A DNA stretch of 34,934 nt from positions 1 to 34,934 of the forward strand of contig CAZSHX010000048.1 of NCBI GenBank assembly GCA_964606895.1. Reading direction: 5' to 3'. Of the stretch, positions 24,152-32,255 are shown in pieces; position 1 is the stretch's first letter, and every line of letters starts with the position of its first letter. The notes beneath the pieces were generated by a model, which was given only the letters and a program-made list of their open reading frames with translations, ran no database searches and was not told the origin of the DNA. The DNA is from CAZSHX01 sp964606895 (GTDB lineage: Bacteria; Bacteroidota; Ignavibacteria; Kapaibacteriales; UBA2268). Made by a program: the position numbers and the translations under genes.

Positions 24152-25103
24152 CTTTATATTAGAATTCGAGAAGCCAATTCTTGAACTCGAAAAGAAAATC
24201 GAGGAAATGAAGTCAATGAGTAATTACCTCGATATTCAATCGGAAGTGTTCACACTCGAAAAAAAAGTAGATGAACTCAGGAATTCGATTTACCGCAATC
24301 TTACTCGTTGGCAGAGAGTGCAGATTGCCCGTCATCCCGATAGACCTCAGACTTTGGATTATTTTGCAAATATATTTACTGACTTTCAGGAATTGCATGG
24401 CGATAGGAAATTCAAAGATGACCCTGCCATAATCGGTGGGTTTGCAAAATTTGGCGACCAATCTGTTATGCTGGTTGGACATCAGAAAGGCAGAGATACA
24501 AAATCGAATGTTTACAGAAATTTCGGCATGGCAAATCCCGAAGGTTATCGAAAAGCTGAAAGGTTATTTTTGCTTGCAGAAAAATTCGGAAAACCGATTA
24601 TCAATTTTCTTGATACTCAGGGTGCTTTTCCGGGAATTGAAGCTGAAGAACGCGGACAGGCTGAAGCCATCGCTCATAATTTGTTGCTTATGAACAATCT
24701 CAAGGTTCCAATAATTGTGGTTATTATCGGTGAGGGTGCTTCGGGTGGAGCAATAGGTATAGGTGTTGGCGACCGAATTTTAATGCTTGAGAATGCATGG
24801 TATTCTGTAATTTCTCCTGAATCATGCTCAAGCATCCTTTGGAGAAGCTGGGACTACAAAGAGCAAGCGGCAGAAGCTTTGAAGCTTTCTGCGACTGATT
24901 TGCTTGAACAAAAAATTATTGACAGAGTTGTGCCTGAACCTGTTGGCGGTGCACATAAAAACCCATCTGATATGTTTGCAATTCTGGAGAATGTTTTCAA
25001 AGAAGAACTTGAACCATTACTAAGAATTAAATCCGATATTTTGGTTAAGCAAAGAAGAGAAAAGTACATGAAAATGGGTGTTTGGGAAGAAGAAGTATTA
25101 TAA
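24141..25103 (+). CDS. accA: acetyl-CoA carboxylase carboxyltransferase subunit alpha
   Basis: A 320-residue subunit of the biotin-dependent carboxyltransferase that makes malonyl-CoA for fatty acid synthesis. The N-terminal helical segment (FEKPILELEKKIEEMKS) and the crotonase-like core are present: ELHGDRKFKDDPAIIGG, GHQKGRDTKSNVYRNFGM, NPEGYRKAERLFLLAEKF, DTQGAFPGIEAEERGQ, GEGASGGAIGIGVGD and SPESCSSILWRSWD. No zinc finger is present, as expected for alpha rather than beta. Length equals the usual size. It starts at a GTG (24141) inside the end of the GT2-fusion gene, overlapping by 11 nt, so translation is probably coupled. Finding a fatty-acid gene inside a glycan operon is odd; accD is not in the window. 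Confidence 0.96.
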   Translation: MATNFILEFEKPILELEKKIEEMKSMSNYLDIQSEVFTLEKKVDELRNSIYRNLTRWQRVQIARHPDRPQTLDYFANIFTDFQELHGDRKFKDDPAIIGGFAKFGDQSVMLVGHQKGRDTKSNVYRNFGMANPEGYRKAERLFLLAEKFGKPIINFLDTQGAFPGIEAEERGQAEAIAHNLLLMNNLKVPIIVVIIGEGASGGAIGIGVGDRILMLENAWYSVISPESCSSILWRSWDYKEQAAEALKLSATDLLEQKIIDRVVPEPVGGAHKNPSDMFAILENVFKEELEPLLRIKSDILVKQRREKYMKMGVWEEEVL

Positions 25104-25129
25104 TTTATATCAAATATTAAGAGGTTAAT

Positions 25130-25786
25130 TTGAATTTTACGGAATCGTTAAGCTATCTCATTGATTTGTTCCTTCATTTGGACAAACATTTAGCTGTAAT
25201 TGTTAGAGATTATAAAATCTGGACTTATGCAATATTGTTTTTAGTCGTTTTTTGCGAAACCGGTTTAGTTGTTACCCCATTTTTACCCGGAGATTCGCTT
25301 CTCTTTGCGGCGGGTTCGCTTGCCGGTACAATGGAAGGGTCAAATATTCTAAGCCCCCATGTGTTATTTCTGGTTTTAGTGATTGCCGCCATTATCGGAG
25401 ACACAGTAAATTACTGGCTGGGACATTATTTAGGACCAAAAGTTTTCACACAGAATTCCAGATTTTTTAAAAAAGAATTTCTTGAAAGAACTCACAAATT
25501 CTATGAAAAACATGGTGGAAAAACTATTATTCTGGCTCGCTTTATTCCGATTATCAGAACATTTGCTCCTTTCGTTGCAGGAATAGGTGCAATGTCCTAC
25601 GGTAAATTTATACTTTATAATATTGTCGGCGGTATTGCTTGGGTAGGTTTATTTGTTTATTCTGGCTACTTTTTTGGTTCATTGCCAATCGTAAAAAACA
25701 ATTTCAGTTTAGTTATTATAGCAATAATAATTATTTCAGTAGTCCCTATTGTTATAGAGTTTTTGAAAAAAAGAAAAGCAAGTTAA
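25130..25786 (+). CDS. DedA-family membrane protein
   Basis: A 218-residue inner-membrane protein of the DedA/VTT (SNARE-associated) family. Family motifs: FCETGLVVTPFLPGDSLLFAAG (re-entrant loop, about 42-63), GDTVNYWLGHYLG, and HGGKTIILARFIPIIRTFAPFVAGIG (about 128-153) with the conserved arginines, then three further helices. DedA proteins include undecaprenyl-phosphate and phospholipid flippases and are linked to membrane homeostasis. In this glycan operon recycling of the polyprenyl carrier is a reasonable guess. Start: TTG at 25130, supported by an AGAGG ribosome site about 7 nt upstream; no nearer ATG precedes the first helix. The next gene begins 1 nt after its stop. Confidence 0.92.
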   Translation: MNFTESLSYLIDLFLHLDKHLAVIVRDYKIWTYAILFLVVFCETGLVVTPFLPGDSLLFAAGSLAGTMEGSNILSPHVLFLVLVIAAIIGDTVNYWLGHYLGPKVFTQNSRFFKKEFLERTHKFYEKHGGKTIILARFIPIIRTFAPFVAGIGAMSYGKFILYNIVGGIAWVGLFVYSGYFFGSLPIVKNNFSLVIIAIIIISVVPIVIEFLKKRKAS

Positions 25787-25787
25787 A

Positions 25788-26954
25788 ATGCCTTCTATTC
25801 TTTATGTTTGGAAAAGCCCTTATCCCTGGGATGTGAGAGTTGATAAAATCTGCACATCTTTGGCTGAATCGGGTTTTGACGTTACAATTCTTGCCCGATG
25901 GACTTTTGGACAAAAAAAAGAAGAAAAACATAAAAATTTTAGAATAGTTCGAGCAGGCTTTGAAATGCCATGGGAGTATTCTACTCCTGTTTCTTTTAAT
26001 CCAGTTTGGAAAAATGCAATCAAGGCAACAGCGGTTACTTATAAAGTAGATTTAATAATTGTCAGAGAGATAATGCTGGCAACAGCATCAGCAAAAGTTG
26101 CTAAGGAACTCGGGATTCCTGTTATTATGGATATGGCTGAGCACTATCCTGCGGCAATGAAACTCTGGAACAAATACAAAAAGGGTTTTCTTAAAAAAGC
26201 ATTTGTTCATTGGCTGGATATACCTGAAAGAGTAGAACAATTTTCTGTACCAAAGATGAATGGTATTATTACAGTTTGCAGAGAACAGAATCAAAGATTG
26301 CATGAAAAATATAGGGTTCCATTTGAGAAAATCAGAGTTGTACATAATACTCCTTTGATTTCTCAATTTATTAATGTTCGATTGGGTTCTGCCAGACCTC
26401 CAATTGTTTTTGGACATCATGGTTATATGACATCCGAAAAGAATCTGGATAATCTGGTGAAAGGATTTTTGATTGCCGCTGATGAATTTTCTGAAATTGA
26501 ACTTTTCCTCGCAGGTTCGGGTGATTGTCTTGAAGGACTTAAAGATATTGTGAACAATTCAAAGCATGGAAAAAGAGTAAGCTTTTCCGGAAATTTTAAT
26601 TACTCAGAAATGCCGGCAATACTTTCAAAAATTGATGTTGGAGTGATTCCGTACGAAATTAATGATTTTAATGAATTTACAATCCATAATAAAATTTTTG
26701 ATTTCATGGCTTGTGGAAAACCTGTAATCGTAAATACTTCAAAGCCATATCAGCGAATTATCGAGGAAACAGGTTGCGGTTTGTCAGTTGATTGCAGTAA
26801 TCCCGAAAATATTGCCGAAGCAATTCGTGTTATCAGGGAAATGGATGTTATCAACTTTACGATAAAGGGTCTGAAAGCATCATATCTCAAATATAACTGG
26901 TATTATGATGAACTTAACCTGATAAAATTCATCCATGGATTATTGGCAAAATAA
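25788..26954 (+). CDS. GT4-like glycosyltransferase (GT-B fold)
   Basis: A 388-residue cytoplasmic or membrane-associated glycosyltransferase. The N-terminal Rossmann half starts ILYVWKSPYPWDVRVDKICTS; the C-terminal half has the GT4 hallmarks VFGHHGYMTSEKNLDNLVKG, LFLAGSGDCLEGL, VSFSGNFNYSEMPAILSKIDVGVIP and the E-x7-E-like region EFTIHNKIFDFMACGKPVIV. A positively charged stretch (WNKYKKGFLKKAFVHW, about 123-138) may attach it to the membrane. Donor and acceptor are not readable. It starts 1 nt after the DedA stop, so it is co-transcribed with the cluster and probably adds a sugar to the lipid-linked repeat unit. Confidence 0.88.
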   Translation: MPSILYVWKSPYPWDVRVDKICTSLAESGFDVTILARWTFGQKKEEKHKNFRIVRAGFEMPWEYSTPVSFNPVWKNAIKATAVTYKVDLIIVREIMLATASAKVAKELGIPVIMDMAEHYPAAMKLWNKYKKGFLKKAFVHWLDIPERVEQFSVPKMNGIITVCREQNQRLHEKYRVPFEKIRVVHNTPLISQFINVRLGSARPPIVFGHHGYMTSEKNLDNLVKGFLIAADEFSEIELFLAGSGDCLEGLKDIVNNSKHGKRVSFSGNFNYSEMPAILSKIDVGVIPYEINDFNEFTIHNKIFDFMACGKPVIVNTSKPYQRIIEETGCGLSVDCSNPENIAEAIRVIREMDVINFTIKGLKASYLKYNWYYDELNLIKFIHGLLAK

Positions 26955-26997
26955 AATGGATTTTTTTTGATAAATCTCGAAATTGTATTATAAATAT

Positions 26998-27873
26998 ATG
27001 AATGAAAAAGTTTCATCAATAGTTGTGACGTTCAACCGATTAGATTTTCTTAAAGAGATTCTTAATTCGATAAGGAATCAAAGCAGGAAACCTGATTCTA
27101 TAATTGTTGTCAATAATTCAAGTACAGACGGAACAGTGGAGTGGCTTTCTGCTCAGAGTGATTTAATTGTTGTCCACCAGCCTAATGTTGGAAGTTCAGG
27201 AGGTCAATATGCAGGGATTAAAACTGCTTATGAAATGGGATTTGATTGGCTTTGGATTATGGATGATGATGTTGTACCGGATAACAAATGTCTTGAAAAA
27301 TTACTGAAGAGTGATGACCTTCATCTGATTCGTACTCCTCTCCGATTCGCACCTTCAGGTATGCCTTATCTGAATGATTGTATTGAGTTTAATCTGACAA
27401 ATCCTTTTAAAAGCTTTTGGACTCGCATAATTTCCCGAAATGACCTAAATCGGGAATATATTTTCGCTGATGGAATAACTTTCGAAGGTCCCGTGATGCA
27501 TAGGTCAGTAGTGGAAAATACAGGTTTCCCCGAATTCGGATTTTTCATTTATGGGGACGATACAGACTATTTTATACGAACAAAAAAAGCCGGTTTTCAA
27601 TGTGTAATTGTTCGGGATGCAAAAATGAACAGAAAGCTGGAAGTTGTTCCTGATGACCAAAGTTATACATGGAAACAGTATTACATTATGAGAAATATTT
27701 ATGCTCTCGATGTAATGCATGGGAATTTTGCTGTAAGAATGATTAGACCTTTTGCATATTTTATTAAGTTTTTGTTAAAATGTAAAACCTTTGAACATTT
27801 GAAAATTACGCTTAAAGCTTTTAATGATGGATATTTTTATAAAAGTAAAAATAAAGAATTGAATAAAAGCTGA
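26998..27873 (+). CDS. GT2 glycosyltransferase (galactofuranosyl/rhamnosyltransferase-like)
   Basis: A 291-residue GT-A enzyme. Start ATG at 26998 (the frame opens at a TTG at 26983). Signatures: VSSIVVTFNRLDFLKEILNSI, VVNNSSTDGTVEWL, PNVGSSGGQYAGIKTAYEMG and WIMDDDVVPDNKCL with the DDD metal site. Also GFPEFGFFIYGDDTDYFIRTKKAGF, the acidic acceptor-side motif shared with GlfT2-like enzymes. No membrane helix is evident. It ends the glycan cluster; a new -7 element for recN follows its stop. The sugar specificity is uncertain. Gene spacing of 43 nt from the GT4 gene suggests it belongs to the same transcript. Confidence 0.88.
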   Translation: MNEKVSSIVVTFNRLDFLKEILNSIRNQSRKPDSIIVVNNSSTDGTVEWLSAQSDLIVVHQPNVGSSGGQYAGIKTAYEMGFDWLWIMDDDVVPDNKCLEKLLKSDDLHLIRTPLRFAPSGMPYLNDCIEFNLTNPFKSFWTRIISRNDLNREYIFADGITFEGPVMHRSVVENTGFPEFGFFIYGDDTDYFIRTKKAGFQCVIVRDAKMNRKLEVVPDDQSYTWKQYYIMRNIYALDVMHGNFAVRMIRPFAYFIKFLLKCKTFEHLKITLKAFNDGYFYKSKNKELNKS

Positions 27874-27891
27874 AAAACGAATTCTCTTTGT

Positions 27892-27899
27892 TATATTTG
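27892..27899 (+). promoter_or_regulatory. candidate -7 element of recN
   Basis: TATATTTG followed by C matches TAnnTTTG and lies 27 nt ahead of the recN ATG, with an AGGA ribosome site in between. No clear TTTG is found at the -33 position. It suggests recN is expressed separately from the glycan cluster. Confidence 0.45.
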
Positions 27900-27926
27900 C
27901 ATTTTATTGCTGATTTTAAATAGGAA

Positions 27927-29642
27927 ATGTTAAAACATTTAGATATAAAAAATTTTGCTTTGATTGATGAACTTGAGCTTGATTTTGCTCCGGGACTAAA
28001 TATTATTACCGGAGAAACAGGAGCAGGAAAGTCAATTATTGTTGATGCTCTGATGCTCGCTCTTGGCGACAGAGCTTCTTTCTCAATGATTAGAGAAGGC
28101 TCGCAGAAGGCGGTTATTGAGGCTACATTCTTATTAAATGAAACATCCCCTGTTTATAATTTACTTAATTCCAATGATTTGGATTTAGAAGGAGATGAGC
28201 TTCTACTTCGCAGGGAATTGATGGCAAAAGGTACAACCCGATGTTTTGTTAATGATTCGCCTGTTTCTCTTGCCATCATGAAACAAATCGGCGATTCTCT
28301 TGTTGATTTCCATGGACAACATGAACATCAAGCACTTCTGAGAAAAGAGCATCATATTGAAATACTCGACAAAATGGCTGATTTGAACAATTTGAAAATT
28401 GTTTATCTTGAAAAATATAATGTATTAAAACAGCAAATTGCCGAATTCGATGGTTTGATTCGAAAAGAGCAGAGTTTAAAAGAGAAATCAGAAGCCAATA
28501 TATTTGAACTCAATCAGTTGAAAAAAATCGCACCACTACCCGGTGAATTTGAAACTCTTGAAACAGAAATAAATATTCTCGAAAATTCAGAGCAACTATT
28601 TAATCTGACTGATCAACTTTCACTTCTACTATCTGAATCTGATGCTGCGGCTTCAAATTCAGTAGTTTCAGCAAAAAAAGTATTAGAACAGTTACAGAAG
28701 ATTGACCCAAATTTTGCAGAGTTTTATGATGAATGCAATTCTGTATCAATTTCAATTAATGCAATATCGTCATTTGCAAGAAATTACAATCTAAATATCG
28801 AATTTGATAATGCTCGGATTGAATCAATCAGAGAAAGGATTTCAATTCTTCATAGTTTACGAAAAAAATACGGCTCCCTTGAAAATGCGTTGGAAAGACA
28901 GTCTTTTCTTGAGAAAGAACTTAGCGGAGTACTTGATTATGACAATAAAAAGAAACAATTAATTGAATCAATTAATCTATTGAAATCGGAAATCAAAGAA
29001 ATAGCTTTAGAAATTTCAACACAAAGAAAGCTTTTCGCAGAGCAATTAGAATCAGGTGTTATTCATCACCTCAAGGAACTTGGGATTCAAAACGGTACTT
29101 TTCTGGTGAAATTTTCTTCAGTTAGTCTAAATCAAAATTTGTTAAATGATTTATCAGTTAATATTCATTCTGTGCCAATCAGACTAAATTCTGATGGTAT
29201 TGATATTGTTGAATTTATAATGTCAACTAACTCGGGAGAAACACCAAAACCATTAATAGATGTTGCTTCCGGCGGTGAAGTATCCAGAATCATGCTTAGC
29301 ATCAAAAGTCTGCTTGCAGGAAGAGACGACATTCCGGTTATGATTTTTGATGAAATTGATACCGGAATAAGCGGTCGAATTGCCCAAAAAGTAGGTATTG
29401 CAATGAAAAAGCTTTCAATTCATCACCAGCTTATTGCAATAACTCATCTGGCACAGATTGCCGCACTTGGAGACAGCAATATTTCAGTGATAAAAAATGA
29501 ATTTGCTGACAGAACAACCGTATCTGCAGATATTCTTGAAGGGGATGAGAAGATGAAAGAAATTGCTAAGCTTATTAGCGGCGAGCAAATTACTGAAGCT
29601 TCAATTAATAGCGTAATTGAACTTTCAAAAGTATTGGAATAA
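27927..29642 (+). CDS. recN: DNA repair protein RecN
   Basis: A 571-residue SMC-like ATPase acting in double-strand break repair. The N-terminal ATPase half begins MLKHLDIKNFALIDELELDF, with Walker A GETGAGKS at residues 29-36 and the FHGQHEHQALL segment characteristic of RecN (about 132-142). The middle (about 160-390) is coiled-coil. The C-terminal half has the ABC signature ASGGEVSRIMLSIK (about 447), Walker B VMIFDEIDTGISG (about 471) and the His-switch region LIAITHLAQIAALGD. Length is close to E. coli RecN. An AGGA ribosome site precedes the ATG. The next gene starts 4 nt after the stop, so the two form an operon ended by a hairpin at 30224-30247. Confidence 0.97.
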   Translation: MLKHLDIKNFALIDELELDFAPGLNIITGETGAGKSIIVDALMLALGDRASFSMIREGSQKAVIEATFLLNETSPVYNLLNSNDLDLEGDELLLRRELMAKGTTRCFVNDSPVSLAIMKQIGDSLVDFHGQHEHQALLRKEHHIEILDKMADLNNLKIVYLEKYNVLKQQIAEFDGLIRKEQSLKEKSEANIFELNQLKKIAPLPGEFETLETEINILENSEQLFNLTDQLSLLLSESDAAASNSVVSAKKVLEQLQKIDPNFAEFYDECNSVSISINAISSFARNYNLNIEFDNARIESIRERISILHSLRKKYGSLENALERQSFLEKELSGVLDYDNKKKQLIESINLLKSEIKEIALEISTQRKLFAEQLESGVIHHLKELGIQNGTFLVKFSSVSLNQNLLNDLSVNIHSVPIRLNSDGIDIVEFIMSTNSGETPKPLIDVASGGEVSRIMLSIKSLLAGRDDIPVMIFDEIDTGISGRIAQKVGIAMKKLSIHHQLIAITHLAQIAALGDSNISVIKNEFADRTTVSADILEGDEKMKEIAKLISGEQITEASINSVIELSKVLE

Positions 29643-29646
29643 TGAG

Positions 29647-30234
29647 ATGGAAAACAACCTCTTTTTTTCGAAAGAAGAACTTGAGAATAGTTTACAATCA
29701 ATTAATGATAGTGGACTGATTCTTAAAGTTCTTGGTGCTTACGACATGGCAGAAAGCATTTATCTGAATCGGAAACGCACCTTTGGTAATCCTCATTTCT
29801 ATCATATTTCAAGAATATGCAAAATAATCATCAATGAACTGAAAATTCATGAAGTTGATATTATAATCGCTTCCATGTTACAGGATGTTCTTGTAATTTC
29901 ATCAGAAGTTAACTCTGAAGTCATAGAATATAATTTCGGTTCTTATGTTTCTTTCCTTATTGACACCCTTACTGAAGAGTACAAAAGACAAAAGCAGATT
30001 GATTGCCGTATTGAACATATCCAGGAGTTGGGTGGTCCTGACGGATTAATCATACGTTTGGCAAAATGTCTTGACAATCTTCGTTATCTTGATTTTGATA
30101 TTATCCAAAGTCCAATAAGCTATTTGAACTCAATAACATTTAAGTACTTCAGATTAGCTGAGGAATCAGAAAACAATTATATAATTCATCTTATGAATGA
30201 AATCAGGAAAGAAAGCAATAAGTTAATCGGCTAA
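29647..30234 (+). CDS. degenerate RelA/SpoT-type HD-domain protein
   Basis: A 195-residue protein starting at the ATG 4 nt after recN. Residues about 28-150 follow the HD hydrolase domain of RelA/SpoT: GAYDMAESIYLNRKRTFGNP (family: A...H..Q.RKsGEPY), FYHISRICKIIINEL, DIIIASMLQDVL (family: AALLHDvvED), FGSYVSFLIDTLTE, and LIIRLAKCLDNLRYL (family: LIKLADRLHNMRTL). His53 and Asp80 remain, but the HD histidine is Gln79, the following Glu-Asp pair is missing, and the later metal/substrate Asp is Lys140; Asn144 is kept. No synthetase, TGS or ACT domain follows. It is therefore probably not an active ppGpp hydrolase; a regulatory or binding role is possible. The resemblance is clear but remote. Confidence 0.72.
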   Translation: MENNLFFSKEELENSLQSINDSGLILKVLGAYDMAESIYLNRKRTFGNPHFYHISRICKIIINELKIHEVDIIIASMLQDVLVISSEVNSEVIEYNFGSYVSFLIDTLTEEYKRQKQIDCRIEHIQELGGPDGLIIRLAKCLDNLRYLDFDIIQSPISYLNSITFKYFRLAEESENNYIIHLMNEIRKESNKLIG

Positions 30235-30247
30235 ACCGATTATTTTT
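30224..30247 (+). terminator. intrinsic terminator of the recN operon
   Basis: TAATCGG (30224-30230) pairs perfectly with CCGATTA (30236-30242) around CTAAA and is followed by TTTTT (30243-30247). The stop codon of the SpoT-like gene lies in the loop, so termination is immediate. Confidence 0.72.
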
Positions 30248-30273
30248 CATACAACTCCCCAATCTATAAGAAA

Positions 30274-31833
30274 TTGAAAAAATCATTAACAATAGAGCTT
30301 AAGCCGGAGCAAATCCACGATGATTTACTTATACGTAAGATTATTTCCAAATCATGCAATATCAATGAAAATGAGATTACCGGTATTGACTATCTGAAAC
30401 GTTCTTTGGATGCCCGAAGCAAGAATCCTAAATATTTATTAAACTTGGAAGTATTTATTAACGAACACTTACCGGTTAGAAATCTAATAAAATCAAATTA
30501 TAAGAACACAACCGGAGGAAAAAGAGTGTTAATAGTAGGTGCCGGTCCGGCAGGATATTTCGCGGCTCTCGAGTTATTGGAATTTGGAATCAAGCCTATT
30601 ATTTTCGACCGTGGAAAAAACATTCGGGACCGAAGACCGGACCTTAGACAAATAATGCAGACAGGTGTTGTCAACCCGAATTCAAATTATTGCTTTGGTG
30701 AAGGTGGTGCCGGTGCATACTCCGATGGCAAACTATATACCCGTTCAGACAAACGGGGAAATACAAAAAAAATCCTTCAAATCCTTGTTGAGCATGGTGC
30801 TGACCCTGATATCCTTGTTGATGCTCATCCTCATATCGGGTCAAATAAACTTCCTCAAATTATATCAGCAATTAGGGATACCATTCTGGAATTTGGAGGC
30901 GAAGTATATTTCAATTCACAAGTTACGGATTTAATTTTAAGCAAAGAGAAATGTGAAGGTGTAATTGTAAATCAAAGCGATGAATATCTTGGAGATGCAG
31001 TAATATTGGCTACCGGTCATTCAGCACGGGATATTTATTATTTATTTCAGCGGAAAAATATTTTTATCGAATCAAAACCCTTTGCTGTTGGTTTTCGGGT
31101 TGAGCACTATCAGGAACATATTAATATTATCCAATACGGAAAAGGTTATAGTTCTGAACTTCCATCTGCAAGCTATAAGCTTGTTGCTCAGGTAAATGGA
31201 GCAGGAGTTTTTTCTTTCTGTATGTGCCCCGGAGGAATAGTTATGCCTTCTGCAACCGCTTCCTACGAACTTGTGGTGAATGGTATGTCTATGTCCAAAA
31301 GAAATTCCCGATTTGCAAATTCAGGCATTGTCACATCTGTGGATGAAAAGGATTTTAGTGAATTCAGTAAATTTGGAGCATTAGCCGGATTGAAATTTCA
31401 GGAAGAACTCGAATCGAGGTTTTATGCACCTGATTCTGAAAATTTGCTTAAAGCTCCTGCTCAAAGATTGATTGATTTTTTAGAAAAAAAGAAATCAAAT
31501 TCTTTAAATGAATCATCCTACATTCCGGGACTTGTAAATTCTGAATTAAGCGGTTTATTCCCCAAAAATATATCTGATAACCTTAAATCCGGTTTTCAAA
31601 CTTTCGGTCAAAAAATGAGAGGATTTTTGACGAATGAAGCAAACGCAATCGGACTGGAATCCCGAACAAGTTCACCAGTCAGAATAACCAGGAACAGAGA
31701 AACATACTCACATGTAGAGATAACCAATTTATACCCTTGCGGTGAAGGTTCAGGGTACGCAGGAGGCATTGTATCTTCTGCAGTTGACGGTCAAAATTCA
31801 GCAAGAGCTCTGGCAAATCACTTTAGGAAATAA
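30274..31833 (+). CDS. FAD-dependent NAD(P)-type oxidoreductase (COG2509 family)
   Basis: A 519-residue flavoprotein of the large conserved COG2509 'FAD-dependent dehydrogenase' family. A 75-residue N-terminal domain (LTIELKPEQIHDDLLIRKII, DARSKNPKYLLNLEVFIN) precedes the dinucleotide-binding motif VLIVGAGPAGYFAALEL (about 86-102). Other family blocks: FGEGGAGAYSDGKLYTRSDKRG, DAHPHIGSNKLPQII, VILATGHSARDIY, FAVGFRVEHYQEHIN, FCMCPGGIVMPSA, and the C-terminal FAD clamp LYPCGEGSGYAGGIVSSAVDG. Substrate unknown in the family as far as I know. Start is TTG at 30274, 39 nt after the preceding stop and downstream of a terminator, so it should have its own promoter, which I could not pick out. A strong hairpin directly follows the stop. 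Confidence 0.9.
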   Translation: MKKSLTIELKPEQIHDDLLIRKIISKSCNINENEITGIDYLKRSLDARSKNPKYLLNLEVFINEHLPVRNLIKSNYKNTTGGKRVLIVGAGPAGYFAALELLEFGIKPIIFDRGKNIRDRRPDLRQIMQTGVVNPNSNYCFGEGGAGAYSDGKLYTRSDKRGNTKKILQILVEHGADPDILVDAHPHIGSNKLPQIISAIRDTILEFGGEVYFNSQVTDLILSKEKCEGVIVNQSDEYLGDAVILATGHSARDIYYLFQRKNIFIESKPFAVGFRVEHYQEHINIIQYGKGYSSELPSASYKLVAQVNGAGVFSFCMCPGGIVMPSATASYELVVNGMSMSKRNSRFANSGIVTSVDEKDFSEFSKFGALAGLKFQEELESRFYAPDSENLLKAPAQRLIDFLEKKKSNSLNESSYIPGLVNSELSGLFPKNISDNLKSGFQTFGQKMRGFLTNEANAIGLESRTSSPVRITRNRETYSHVEITNLYPCGEGSGYAGGIVSSAVDGQNSARALANHFRK

Positions 31834-31834
31834 A

Positions 31835-31856
31835 AAAGGGGTTCGAAAACCCCTTT
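31835..31856. terminator. two-way intrinsic terminator
   Basis: AAAGGGGTT (31835-31843) pairs perfectly with AACCCCTTT (31848-31856) around CGAA. Flanking A and T runs suit termination in both directions. It separates the convergent oxidoreductase gene (stop at 31831-31833) and the small Cys-rich protein gene (stop at 31882-31884). Confidence 0.85.
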
Positions 31857-31881
31857 ATATAAAAATTATTCTTTCAGATTA

Positions 31882-32181
31882 TTACTTGGCTTTAGTATCT
31901 GAAGATTTTACTTTAGTACTTGCATCTTTGCATTCACTTGCTTTGGCACCGGGACAGCAACCTTTTTTGGAAGCTTTAGCCGATTTGCTTGAGCATTTTT
32001 TACTGCAATCTTTCATGTCAGATTTATCCATACACTCTTTTGAGGATTTCTGGTCAACATTTTCTGTCTTTGCTTTGGCATCGGTAGTCTGTTTTTCTTT
32101 GGCGATTAAACCGGAATAAGAAAACATTAAACAACATACTAACGCTAAGGCTAATAGTTTGATTGAAGCTTTTTTAAACAT
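31882..32181 (-). CDS. small secreted Cys/Lys-rich protein
   Basis: A 99-residue protein with a signal peptide (1-27, hydrophobic core LLALALVCCLMF, ending SGLIA). The mature part is very rich in Lys, Ser, Ala and Asp and has six cysteines (50, 59, 63, 75, 76, 84) in the pattern C-x8-C-x3-C-x11-CC-x7-C, with no tryptophan and almost no hydrophobic residues. This suggests an unfolded or metal-binding exported peptide. I recognise no named family. A good GGAG ribosome site 7 nt ahead of the ATG and the shared terminator at 31835-31856 support it as a real gene. Function is unknown; metal binding is a guess from composition. Confidence 0.75.
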   Translation of the reverse strand: MFKKASIKLLALALVCCLMFSYSGLIAKEKQTTDAKAKTENVDQKSSKECMDKSDMKDCSKKCSSKSAKASKKGCCPGAKASECKDASTKVKSSDTKAK

Positions 32182-32255
32182 CTTTTCTCCTATAATTATA
32201 AAAATACCAATTATATAAACGAATTGTCAATGAAAAAATTGAATTTGTTTAAATA

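Noticed and set aside
31742..32119. 125-codon + strand ORF across the oxidoreductase end and the small Cys-rich gene
   Set aside because: It runs through the strong two-way terminator and is antisense to a gene with a signal peptide and a good ribosome site.
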